NCBI GenBank assembly: GCA_021833045.1
Contig: JAKBGP010000167.1
Location: forward strand, 1-5,142
Origin: Thermoplasmata archaeon
GTDB lineage: Archaea; Thermoplasmatota; Thermoplasmata; Thermoplasmatales; Thermoplasmataceae
DNA length: 5,142 nucleotides
Reading direction: 5' to 3'
Within the stretch, counting starts at the first letter, position 1. Each line of letters starts with the position of its first letter. Under the pieces are notes generated by a model. That model searched no databases and was not told the origin of the DNA. It saw only the letters and a list, made by a program, of their open reading frames with translations. Both the position numbers and the translations under genes were made by a program. Positions 1-5,142 of the stretch are shown here, piece by piece.

Positions 1-1
1 C

Positions 2-421
2 GATCTTCCAATTATTGCTACAATATTGCTTATAGCCATAACTGTCGTTTTAGCTGCGACCCTGATCTCAATACTTTCAACATTTACAAATTCCTCACAC
101 ATAGAGGATATAGATTCTTCACTGAGTCTTAGCGGTGTAATAAACAATACAAAAACGAATTCTTATTATCTTAATATCTCGTCTACAAGTACTTCCCCAT
201 CACTATCGAAAATATTTGTAGAGATATTTGACGGTTCCAGGGTAATATATGATGGTTCACTTGCGCCTGGCACCCACGGTAATATAACTATATATACAAC
301 CACAACAACATTTTCTCCGCTTAATAATATTGAACTCACCATCGAGGGAAAATATAATACGATTACCGAGGTAGAACTGATATACGCGAGTTCCGTATTT
401 GCAACTGTAACTCCGGTGTGA
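2..421 (+). CDS. Archaeal type IV pilin-like protein, 5' end cut off by the window
   Basis: The reading frame is open from base 2 to the TGA at 419-421 and gives 139 residues. It begins with DLPIIATILLIAITVVLAA, the conserved hydrophobic helix of archaeal type IV pilins (Pilin_N, PF07790, whose usual core resembles SPVIATILLVAITVVLAA). The basic class III signal peptide and prepilin-peptidase site should lie just before base 1, so the TTG at 26 is inside the helix and is not the true start. In this family the helix anchors the subunit in the membrane and packs into a filament core after cleavage. The remaining 110 or so residues are rich in Ser, Thr, Asn and Ile, contain no cysteine and look like a beta-rich, possibly glycosylated head domain (inference), including a run of five Thr encoded near 297-311. 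The gene converges on the DUF255 gene with 3 nt between stops. Whether it builds an adhesion pilus or another surface filament cannot be told. The family call is firm; the role is not. Confidence 0.82.
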   Translation, partial: DLPIIATILLIAITVVLAATLISILSTFTNSSHIEDIDSSLSLSGVINNTKTNSYYLNISSTSTSPSLSKIFVEIFDGSRVIYDGSLAPGTHGNITIYTTTTTFSPLNNIELTIEGKYNTITEVELIYASSVFATVTPV

Positions 422-424
422 AGA

Positions 425-2431
425 TCATTTTTTCTGTGACTTCAAATAGTTCAGTATACTATCAAAGCTAACACCATTAAGAACACAGGCTGTTGAGTTG
501 CATAATGAGTATGTATTTGATTTCAAAGAATCATCACGTTCAAAGTAAACACTGGAGTAGCCTTTTTCGGCAAGGTTTTCACGCATTTTAATCAAATCAT
601 CTATTTCATTGTAATTTCCTTTAAGGAGAATAGAGTTCTTTCTTTCCATTTCGGTTTCCATTCTGAATGTGAAATATGATGGGTATTTTGTTATATTCTC
701 CACAGTTTCAGATGTAGATAAATTTATCAATTCATTGTACTGGCCTGCCATATTTGCATAGAGCTGTGTTCTCTCATAAACAGCAAACTGGGATGGAATG
801 GAAGAGTCTTCCTGAGAATTCAGGGTACCAATGAACGCACTTCTGTTTTCATTCATTATGGTATCCCGCTCAGCATTTAGTTTAAGGTATAACTGGTCAG
901 CGATCTCTTTTGCATTATCAATTGCCTGATTGTTTGCAGTAGAAAATCCGAATTTAAAGAAGCCCATTGAAAGGAATGCGTAATCTGATAGATAACCAGA
1001 AATAGTTTTCCCGCTTGGATAAATCAAATGAACACATCTACCATTCTTGACATATTTATTTGAGAGAAAATTGTATAGGTCCTCTGCGTATTTTAAAAAT
1101 CGTTTATCGTTGGTTGAAGAAAATGCTTCGCTTAGGGAATATAGAAGGAATCCATTAATGTCTCCACAAATCTTTGTATCTGTTTGAGGTGGAACCCGTC
1201 TCTCCCTTGCATTCTTCAGTTTACCAAGACTCTGTTTTATCACTTCATCCAGCCAGAAGAATCCACTTTTATTGAATCTGTCAGTATAATTCTTTTCATT
1301 CTCAATGTACAGAATATTTTTTCCATTGGACATTCCTTTTGGCTCTTCAATGTAGTTACCATCTTCACGTACATTGAAGGTTGATGCAAATTTAGTGTAG
1401 TCTTCTCCCAGCAATCTCATTAATTCTCCGGAGGTCCAGAGGTAGTATTTCCCCTCTACCCCTTCACTATCAGCATCTATGGCACTATAATAGCCACCCT
1501 CTGGAGATAACATTTTGTCCCTGAGGAACTCCATCTCTTCATTTATTATATCTATATATTGCTTCTTTGACGTTGCGGTGTATAGTTTAGATAATGCCAT
1601 TATAAAATTTGCCTGATCATAGAGCATCTTTTCAAAGTGTGGGATCTTCCATCCAAAATCAGTGGCATACCTATGGATACCATTTCCCACATGGTCATAG
1701 ATTCCACCCATTCTTATGGCTGCTGCAGTTGTTTCTGCCATTTCAAGGGCTTCATTTGCTTTGTATATATTGTAATAGTTAGAGAGGAAAGACATTATAT
1801 GTGATGATGGAAATTTCATGTTTCTACCAAATCCACCATAACTCCTGTCAAATGAGCTTTTAAGCTGATTGTAAGCTAAAGTTTCCAGATTTTCATTTTT
1901 ATAATTAGTGGCCTTTGGAATTTTGTTTACTGTTAATTTTTCATTCTCCTCTACCTTTCTAAATATTTCCTCAGGGCTATTAGTCCATAATTCATGAATA
2001 CTGTTCAGAAGTTCTATTATTCCTATGGACCCATACCTTGACTCTCTTGGAATATATGTGAATGGAAAGACCGGCTTCAGGTCTGGAGTAAGAATTATAT
2101 TCAGTGGCCATCCAGCATTACCCGCGACTCTGTTTGCAAAATCTATGAAATAAGCATCAACATCTGGCATCTCCTCCCGATCAACTTTGATACTTACATA
2201 TTTTTCATTCATTACCTTTGCGACATCATCTCTGCTGAAGCTTTCTTTTTCCATCACATGACACCAGTGACAGGTGGAGTAGCCTATGCTTAGGAAGATG
2301 AGTTTATTATCTTTTTTGGCCTTTTCGAAAGCTTTCTTCGACCAAGGGTACCAGTCAACTGGGTTTGATGCATGTTGAATAAGATAAGGGCTTTCTTCAT
2401 TTTTCAGATGATTCATGGTACTACTACTCAT
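425..2431 (-). CDS. DUF255 / YyaL / SPATA20 family protein: thioredoxin-like domain plus (alpha/alpha)6 barrel
   Basis: The product is 668 residues from the ATG at 2431, close to the family norm (Bacillus YyaL is about 690). Residues 1 to about 155 form the DUF255 thioredoxin-like domain: [17 protein letters not shown] at 14-30, active-site CHWC at 54-57, [11 protein letters not shown] at 82-92 and GWPLN at 107-111. The rest matches the six-hairpin glycosidase-like region: YGGFG 198-202, KFPSSH 206-211, [17 protein letters not shown] 242-258, [12 protein letters not shown] 261-272, [15 protein letters not shown] 319-333, and the late cysteine pair C644/C649. The biochemical function of the family is not established; a redox or sugar-related role is often proposed. 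It is probably cytoplasmic, as no signal peptide is visible. Oddities: the usual WNGL motif reads INGF (425-428), and the usual PSGNS reads PSQFA (546-550). Start choice: TTG 2449, GTG 2440, ATG 2431 and ATG 2416 are all in frame. ATG 2431 gives a YyaL-like N-terminus ([12 protein letters not shown]), and ATG 2416 (663 residues) is nearly as good. Confidence 0.93.
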   Translation of the reverse strand: MSSSTMNHLKNEESPYLIQHASNPVDWYPWSKKAFEKAKKDNKLIFLSIGYSTCHWCHVMEKESFSRDDVAKVMNEKYVSIKVDREEMPDVDAYFIDFANRVAGNAGWPLNIILTPDLKPVFPFTYIPRESRYGSIGIIELLNSIHELWTNSPEEIFRKVEENEKLTVNKIPKATNYKNENLETLAYNQLKSSFDRSYGGFGRNMKFPSSHIMSFLSNYYNIYKANEALEMAETTAAAIRMGGIYDHVGNGIHRYATDFGWKIPHFEKMLYDQANFIMALSKLYTATSKKQYIDIINEEMEFLRDKMLSPEGGYYSAIDADSEGVEGKYYLWTSGELMRLLGEDYTKFASTFNVREDGNYIEEPKGMSNGKNILYIENEKNYTDRFNKSGFFWLDEVIKQSLGKLKNARERRVPPQTDTKICGDINGFLLYSLSEAFSSTNDKRFLKYAEDLYNFLSNKYVKNGRCVHLIYPSGKTISGYLSDYAFLSMGFFKFGFSTANNQAIDNAKEIADQLYLKLNAERDTIMNENRSAFIGTLNSQEDSSIPSQFAVYERTQLYANMAGQYNELINLSTSETVENITKYPSYFTFRMETEMERKNSILLKGNYNEIDDLIKMRENLAEKGYSSVYFERDDSLKSNTYSLCNSTACVLNGVSFDSILNYLKSQKK
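428..435 (+). terminator. Possible T-tract terminator of the pilin-like gene
   Basis: Six consecutive T, then CT, follow the pilin stop codon by 6 nt on the + strand. Archaeal RNA polymerase commonly terminates at short T-rich tracts without needing a hairpin, and this is the first such tract after the stop. It lies inside the last codons of the convergent gene, so its bases are also constrained by coding. No hairpin is seen. This is placement-based inference only. Confidence 0.3.
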
Positions 2432-2457
2432 GTTAACCACATCAATCAAAGATTATT

Positions 2458-2486
2458 ATTATTAATGTATTTTTACAGATTAAAAA
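2458..2486 (-). promoter_or_regulatory. Candidate promoter of the DUF255 gene
   Basis: On the minus strand two TATA-like stretches precede the gene: TTTTTAAT (2486-2479), which would place the transcript start near 2456 and leave a leader of about 25 nt, and TTAATAAT (2465-2458), which would place the start within a few bases of the ATG at 2431 and give a leaderless mRNA. No good Shine-Dalgarno sequence precedes ATG 2431 (the bases before it read TGGTTAAC), which slightly favours the leaderless option. The tract is A+T-rich, with four ATT repeats at 2452-2463, so chance matches are easy. Confidence 0.35.
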
Positions 2487-2501
2487 CATGATTTTTTCAT
2501 G
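2487..2501. promoter_or_regulatory. Perfect inverted repeat CATGA-N5-TCATG beside the DUF255 promoter
   Basis: CATGA (2487-2491) and TCATG (2497-2501) are perfect inverted arms around five T. The element abuts the TATA-like TTTTTAAT at 2479-2486, in the position of the BRE/upstream factor site. A dimeric regulator site is possible, but a 5-bp arm in A+T-rich DNA can occur by chance. Confidence 0.22.
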
Positions 2502-2520
2502 CAAAGCCTATTATGATTCT

Positions 2521-2536
2521 TTCTAGAATTCTATAA
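2521..2536. promoter_or_regulatory. 16-bp near-perfect palindrome in the divergent intergenic region
   Basis: The 16 bases TTCTAGAATTCTATAA are symmetric except for one mismatched pair (2523/2534), with a perfect 10-bp core TAGAATTCTA at 2524-2533. It has no spacer, so it is better viewed as a possible protein-binding site than as an RNA hairpin. It lies about 35 bases upstream of the DUF255 TATA candidates and about 80 bases upstream of the phosphatase TATA candidate. No known operator is recognised. Confidence 0.22.
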
Positions 2537-2618
2537 TTATTTTCCTCTGGTTTTGAATCTTTCCTCAATTAGAGGTAACGGACTTTGATGTTATAACTAA
2601 GTTTTTCCAGATCGAGCA

Positions 2619-2626
2619 TATTTAAT
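2619..2626 (+). promoter_or_regulatory. TATA-like box of the histidine phosphatase gene
   Basis: TATTTAAT is centred near 2622-2623. With the usual archaeal spacing of about 26 nt, transcription would begin near 2649, leaving a leader of about 25 nt that contains the GGAGG ribosome binding site. TATA box, leader and ribosome binding site are mutually consistent, but no transcript data are available. Confidence 0.45.
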
Positions 2627-2658
2627 GCCAGGTTAGAATTATGAACAGTATGTAATAT

Positions 2659-2663
2659 GGAGG
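2659..2663 (+). promoter_or_regulatory. Ribosome binding site GGAGG of the phosphatase gene
   Basis: GGAGG lies 10 nt before the ATG at 2674 and matches the archaeal 16S rRNA 3' end. It fixes the start: the in-frame ATG at 2641 is closed by a TAA at 2653-2655. It is the only strong Shine-Dalgarno sequence before a gene start in this window; the other visible starts look leaderless or coupled. Confidence 0.75.
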
Positions 2664-2673
2664 AATAAATTGC

Positions 2674-3273
2674 ATGATTAAAAATAGAAAAAACATCGCC
2701 ATACTGGTCAGGCATGGAGAGAGCCTGGCAAATGTTAGAAAAATTGTATCGGAGGATATAGATGGATTCCCCCTTACCGAATTGGGGGTTAAACAGGCAG
2801 TAAAAACTGGAAAATTGCTTGAGCCAATCTCCAGTAGTGTTAATTTATTTATATCAAGCCCAATCATTAGAGCAGTTCAAACTGGTCTTAACGTAATGAA
2901 GAGTATGGGTCTGGAAATGGATGTAATAAGGGATGATCTTCTTACAGAAACAAGATTTGGGAAATACAACAATATTAGCTTTAGCGAATTTCCTAAGTTT
3001 CATAAGAGGGAGTTCGGAATTGAAGCTTTTGAAGATAATGGTAAGAGAATGATGGAAGCCATAAAGAAATATCCTGGGATCAACATCTATTTCTCTCATG
3101 CATTGCCAATCAAGGCATTGATATGTAATATTATGGGGCTGGAGGAAGAAGATTCTGGCGGAATCCAGATAGAGAATTCATCAATTTCAGTAATAGACGT
3201 GGTGGAAAATAAGATTCTGTCAATAGGTTCTCATCATATTTCAGAGAGCCTTATCAATTTTATAAACTCCTGA
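2674..3273 (+). CDS. Histidine phosphatase family protein (phosphoglycerate mutase-like)
   Basis: The 199-residue product has the full catalytic set of the branch 1 histidine phosphatase superfamily. The N-terminal motif LVRHGES has R13, the phospho-accepting H14 and G15; SSPIIRAVQT (61-70) supplies R66; the ET-R-FG stretch supplies E92 as probable acid; and SHALPIKAL supplies the second histidine, H142. In this family a phosphoryl group passes through a phosphohistidine to water or to another hydroxyl. The short length and lack of mutase-specific inserts suggest a phosphatase rather than a glycolytic mutase (inference), and the substrate cannot be named. No signal peptide or membrane helix is seen, so it is cytoplasmic. 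A TATA-like box and GGAGG precede the ATG. The gene is monocistronic here: it diverges from the DUF255 gene, and its last 33 nt overlap the end of the convergent transporter gene. No catalytic residue is missing. CobC-like or sugar-phosphatase roles are alternatives. Confidence 0.92.
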   Translation: MIKNRKNIAILVRHGESLANVRKIVSEDIDGFPLTELGVKQAVKTGKLLEPISSSVNLFISSPIIRAVQTGLNVMKSMGLEMDVIRDDLLTETRFGKYNNISFSEFPKFHKREFGIEAFEDNGKRMMEAIKKYPGINIYFSHALPIKALICNIMGLEEEDSGGIQIENSSISVIDVVENKILSIGSHHISESLINFINS

Positions 3274-4425
3274 ACTGGCAATGACAAAAAACAATCCAGC
3301 AACAGTTCCTATTATAATTACAGTAGTAAACGATACCGGGAGCAAATAATTTCCTCTAAGAAATAGCAGGAGGGCACCCTCAAGAATTGCTCCAATTCCA
3401 TTTCCAGAATACTGAAATGCATAAAATATCCCAAAGGATAGATTTCTTTCTCTATTGCTCAGGACCCCTGCCAGGAGAGGAATTATAACAATTTCATATA
3501 TGGAAAAACCCGTGAAAAATGGTATTAAGGCTATCATATAAAGTATATAATTCAGGTGTAAAATGAGTCCTAAATAGACTGTGGTTATTCCAACAAAAAT
3601 AAGAACTGAGGATAGGCCAATTACATTGAATTTTCTAATTCTATAAACACCCTCCGAAATTGTTACTGCTATTATGCCTGAAATAAGAACGCTAAGAAAT
3701 AGAATGAGCCCATACTGAAATAAATCAAAATAGGGAACAGCATAAATTTGAACAGATAAAAATATCATGAAGCTAGCCGAAGAAACCAGAAATGCACCAG
3801 TATATATGAGATAATCTTTGTGTTTAAGTATAGTTTCATTCATATGCTTTTGATTTACTGTGTGTTTTGTCTCTTTGATTCTGGTTATAATAAAAATTGC
3901 CCCTATCCCTAAAATTGCAGAGATCAGGAAGAAATTTCTTACCCCTATAAACGTGGCAATTAGTGGTGAGAAACCAATTCCTCCCATGAAAGCAAATCCT
4001 ATTCCTATTCCCGTTATGGCCATTGCAGTATTCCTTCTGTCTTCAGGAACAGAGTCAATGGCCATAGATGTAATTGGGGTACTTATTGCCCCAAGCCCAG
4101 CGATAAATCTACCAGTTATAAGAAGCCATATATTATTTCCAGCATAACTCAATATGTTCCCGAGAATAAACAGAGATAATCCTAAATATATGTAATTCTT
4201 CCGTCCTATAATTCTTGATAAGTATCCACTTGGAATTTGCATCACTGCCATGGATATTTCATAAGATGCAAGAGCAAGTCCTATAAGTATACCATTTTGT
4301 GTAAATTTTGATGCATATACCCCAATTAATGGAATAACGAAGAAGATCCCTGTCAATCTTAAAAACTGCACCAGAGATAGTTCCGATAATGCTCTGTATT
4401 GCTCTCTATTTAATCTGGAAACCAT
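3241..4425 (-). CDS. MFS transporter, 12 transmembrane helices, DHA1 drug-efflux-like
   Basis: The 394-residue product has twelve hydrophobic segments, at about 15-38, 45-66, 78-97, 98-120, 133-158, 162-182, 206-229, 237-258, 266-289, 292-322, 331-357 and 362-386. A charged central loop (183-205) divides the two six-helix halves. The loop between helices 2 and 3 reads GYLSRIIGRK (67-76), matching MFS motif A except that the usual Asp is Arg71. RFIAGLGA (106-113) matches motif B in helix 4. Helix 5 is rich in Gly and carries SPLIA (153-157), a loose form of the antiporter motif C, which hints at proton-coupled export (inference). The substrate is unknown; drugs, sugars and amino-acid derivatives are all possible. 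The ATG at 4425 follows the TAA of the upstream methionine sulfoxide reductase by 1 nt, and no ribosome binding site lies at the normal distance, so translation is probably coupled. The 3' end overlaps the phosphatase gene by 33 nt. Family assignment is secure. Confidence 0.92.
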   Translation of the reverse strand: MVSRLNREQYRALSELSLVQFLRLTGIFFVIPLIGVYASKFTQNGILIGLALASYEISMAVMQIPSGYLSRIIGRKNYIYLGLSLFILGNILSYAGNNIWLLITGRFIAGLGAISTPITSMAIDSVPEDRRNTAMAITGIGIGFAFMGGIGFSPLIATFIGVRNFFLISAILGIGAIFIITRIKETKHTVNQKHMNETILKHKDYLIYTGAFLVSSASFMIFLSVQIYAVPYFDLFQYGLILFLSVLISGIIAVTISEGVYRIRKFNVIGLSSVLIFVGITTVYLGLILHLNYILYMIALIPFFTGFSIYEIVIIPLLAGVLSNRERNLSFGIFYAFQYSGNGIGAILEGALLLFLRGNYLLPVSFTTVIIIGTVAGLFFVIASSGVYKIDKAL

Positions 4426-4426
4426 T

Positions 4427-4888
4427 TTAATCTGAAAGAATCTTTACCTGATTTGATATTAGCTCTGTAAGTTGCGAAACAAATTTCTCATCTTCCTTAG
4501 TGAATGCTCTGGGACTATCTGAATCAATATCAATTTCCCCAACTGGTGAGCCATTGGCTCTCACTGGAACAACAAGCTCAGATTTAGTTTCAACTGAACA
4601 GGCAAGGTATTTAGAATTTGAAGTTACGTCAGGCTCGTTTACAATGTTATTCTGAACAATGGCCTGACTGCAAAGCCCTTCTCCTATGGATATTTCTTCA
4701 TGAATTGTTGGTTTTCCAACATAGCTTTCTAGTATCAGCTTATTTTTTCTCAGTACATACACTCCAACCCAGTTGTATTTAGGATTATTTTCAGAAATAT
4801 ATTTGCAAAACTGATTAAGCATATCTCTAGCAGTCTTTATTCTTAAAGAATCTATATCTTCTATCTGCTTTTCAAAGCTTATAACCAT
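4427..4888 (-). CDS. msrC: Free-methionine-R-sulfoxide reductase (fRMsr), GAF-domain, two-cysteine type II
   Basis: The 153-residue GAF-domain protein aligns by eye with E. coli fRMsr (YebR/MsrC). NWVGVYVL (39-46) matches NWAGFYLL; GEGLC ends at C73 and corresponds to C94; YLACSVETKSE carries C97, corresponding to C118, with the same 24-residue spacing. E104, D120 and D122 (DIDS) match the substrate-binding E125, D141 and D143. The residue at the place of E. coli C84 is His63, so only two of the three cysteines are present, as in the type II enzyme characterised from Thermoplasma acidophilum. The enzyme reduces free, not protein-bound, methionine-R-sulfoxide in the cytoplasm, using a cysteine disulfide cycle that needs an external reductant. 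C28 is an additional, probably non-catalytic cysteine. The start is nearly forced: an in-frame TAA lies a few codons upstream and no other start codon intervenes. The gene has its own TATA-like box and runs into the MFS gene with 1 nt between. A purely sensory GAF protein is less likely given the conserved residues. Confidence 0.88.
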   Translation of the reverse strand: MVISFEKQIEDIDSLRIKTARDMLNQFCKYISENNPKYNWVGVYVLRKNKLILESYVGKPTIHEEISIGEGLCSQAIVQNNIVNEPDVTSNSKYLACSVETKSELVVPVRANGSPVGEIDIDSDSPRAFTKEDEKFVSQLTELISNQVKILSD

Positions 4889-4910
4889 GCCACTGTAATA
4901 CCGATCGAAT

Positions 4911-4917
4911 TATTAAA
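4911..4917 (-). promoter_or_regulatory. TATA-like box of the fRMsr-MFS operon, suited to leaderless mRNA
   Basis: On the minus strand TTTAATA, preceded by purine-rich AATGAAA as a possible BRE, is centred at 4914, that is 26 nt before the A of the ATG at 4888. At normal archaeal TATA-to-start spacing the mRNA would begin at or within a base or two of the start codon. No strong Shine-Dalgarno sequence is present (AGTGGC precedes the ATG), which agrees with leaderless initiation. It implies that the pair is transcribed separately from the PP2C gene upstream, although read-through is possible. Confidence 0.5.
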
Positions 4918-4933
4918 TTTCATTTCTGCAGTA

Positions 4934-4960
4934 TGGGTTTTATTTTCATTTAGCAACCCA
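4934..4960. repeat. Short inverted repeat between the PP2C and fRMsr genes
   Basis: TGGGTT (4934-4939) and AACCCA (4955-4960) are perfect 6-bp inverted arms separated by 15 nt. They lie in the 94+ bp gap just after the PP2C gene and just upstream of the fRMsr TATA-like box. As RNA they could form a weak 3' hairpin of the PP2C transcript, but no T-rich tract follows on the minus strand, so a classic terminator is not supported. A binding site is equally possible. Confidence 0.25.
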
Positions 4961-4982
4961 GAATTTTATGGTAACGTAATAT

Positions 4983-5141
4983 TCATGCATCTTCTATCTT
5001 ACACAGGATTATGGTTATATTATCCCTACCGCCATTGTTAAAAGCTGCTTCTTTAAGGTCAGAAATAAGCTGATCAGTTGTCTTTTGCCTATTGCTTAAG
5101 ATATTTGATATGAGCTCATCCGATACCATATCTGTCAGCCC
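4983..5141 (-). CDS. PP2C/PPM-family protein phosphatase, C-terminal 52 residues only
   Basis: Reading the minus strand from the right edge, one frame is open until the TGA at 4985-4983. It starts GLTDMVSDELISNILSNR and ends AAFNNGGRDNITIILCKIEDA. GLTDMVSDE matches the segment that follows the metal-binding Asp of the DG motif in PP2C phosphatases (the D itself is probably the codon just outside the window). GGRDNIT matches the last conserved motif, whose Asp coordinates the catalytic metal ions. Such enzymes use Mn or Mg to remove phosphate from Ser and Thr of proteins; a PPM-family phosphatase is known from Thermoplasma volcanium. The fragment ends right after the core fold, so there is no C-terminal membrane helix or added domain, which points to a soluble enzyme. 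The substrate and the N-terminal part cannot be seen. The gene has the same orientation as the fRMsr-MFS pair and stops 94 nt before it. Confidence 0.85.
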   Translation of the reverse strand, partial: GLTDMVSDELISNILSNRQKTTDQLISDLKEAAFNNGGRDNITIILCKIEDA

Positions 5142-5142
5142 A

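Noticed and set aside
1184..1384. 66-codon open frame on the + strand
   Set aside because: It lies wholly antisense to the well-supported DUF255 gene, has no recognisable domain, and has no promoter or ribosome binding site.
2432..2449. Extension of the DUF255 protein to the TTG at 2449 or GTG at 2440
   Set aside because: The extra residues (MIDVVN) are outside the usual family N-terminus and two in-frame ATG codons follow closely; the TTG has no ribosome binding site.
2432..2673. Search for a tRNA, small RNA or small protein gene in the largest non-coding gap
   Set aside because: No cloverleaf or other strong hairpin is visible. The longest small frame I followed (ATG 2488) ends after 12 codons, and the CCTC-N5-GAGG repeat near 2563-2575 is only 4 bp.
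2622..3099. Two 81-codon open frames on the minus strand (2622-2867 and 2854-3099)
   Set aside because: Both are antisense to the histidine phosphatase gene, whose catalytic motifs are intact; the products resemble no family.
3860..4147. 95-codon open frame on the + strand with a hydrophobic product
   Set aside because: It is the antisense shadow of the MFS membrane helices; hydrophobic codons read in reverse often give hydrophobic products.
425..4888. A redox system joining the thioredoxin-like DUF255 protein to the methionine sulfoxide reductase
   Set aside because: Both have redox cysteines, but they are in separate transcription units about 2 kb apart with a phosphatase gene on the other strand between them, and the DUF255 family has no established reductant role.
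1..5142. Mobile element, CRISPR array, toxin-antitoxin or defence module
   Set aside because: No transposase, integrase, terminal inverted repeats, regularly spaced repeats or small toxin-like gene pair were seen; base use is similar across the window.

Overview
The window suggests an A+T-rich euryarchaeon, most likely of the Thermoplasmatales (Ferroplasma, Cuniculiplasma or Thermoplasma type). The evidence is an archaeal type IV pilin N-terminal helix, TATA-like boxes placed about 26 nt before likely transcript starts, an archaeal GGAGG ribosome binding site, and a two-cysteine free-methionine-R-sulfoxide reductase of the kind characterised from Thermoplasma acidophilum. The order-level placement is inference; no rRNA or other taxonomic marker is present.

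Layout, left to right. (1) The 3' part of a pilin-like gene on the + strand (from the left edge to 421) converges on (2) a long minus-strand gene (425-2431) for a DUF255/YyaL/SPATA20 family protein, with a thioredoxin-like domain fused to an alpha/alpha barrel. (3) A divergent intergenic region (2432-2673) holds candidate promoters for both directions and two short palindromes. (4) A + strand histidine phosphatase (2674-3273) follows and overlaps tail-to-tail by 33 bases with (5) a minus-strand 12-helix MFS transporter (3241-4425). (6) The gene upstream of the transporter, 1 base away, encodes a GAF-fold free-methionine-R-sulfoxide reductase (4427-4888) with a promoter suited to leaderless transcription. 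(7) The right edge holds the last 52 codons of a PP2C/PPM-type protein phosphatase on the minus strand (4983-5141), which has no usable start codon call because its 5' end is outside the window.

The clearest functional unit is the reductase-transporter pair, which is probably translated from one mRNA. It may link repair of oxidised free methionine to transport of a small molecule, but the transported substrate cannot be read from the sequence. The other genes look like ordinary compact archaeal chromosome: stops 3 nt apart, a 33-nt antisense overlap and very little non-coding DNA. I found no mobile element, CRISPR array, tRNA, rRNA or convincing new multi-gene system. The most useful observations are the type II cysteine pattern and coupling of the reductase, the altered motifs in the DUF255 and MFS proteins, and the palindromes in the divergent promoter region.
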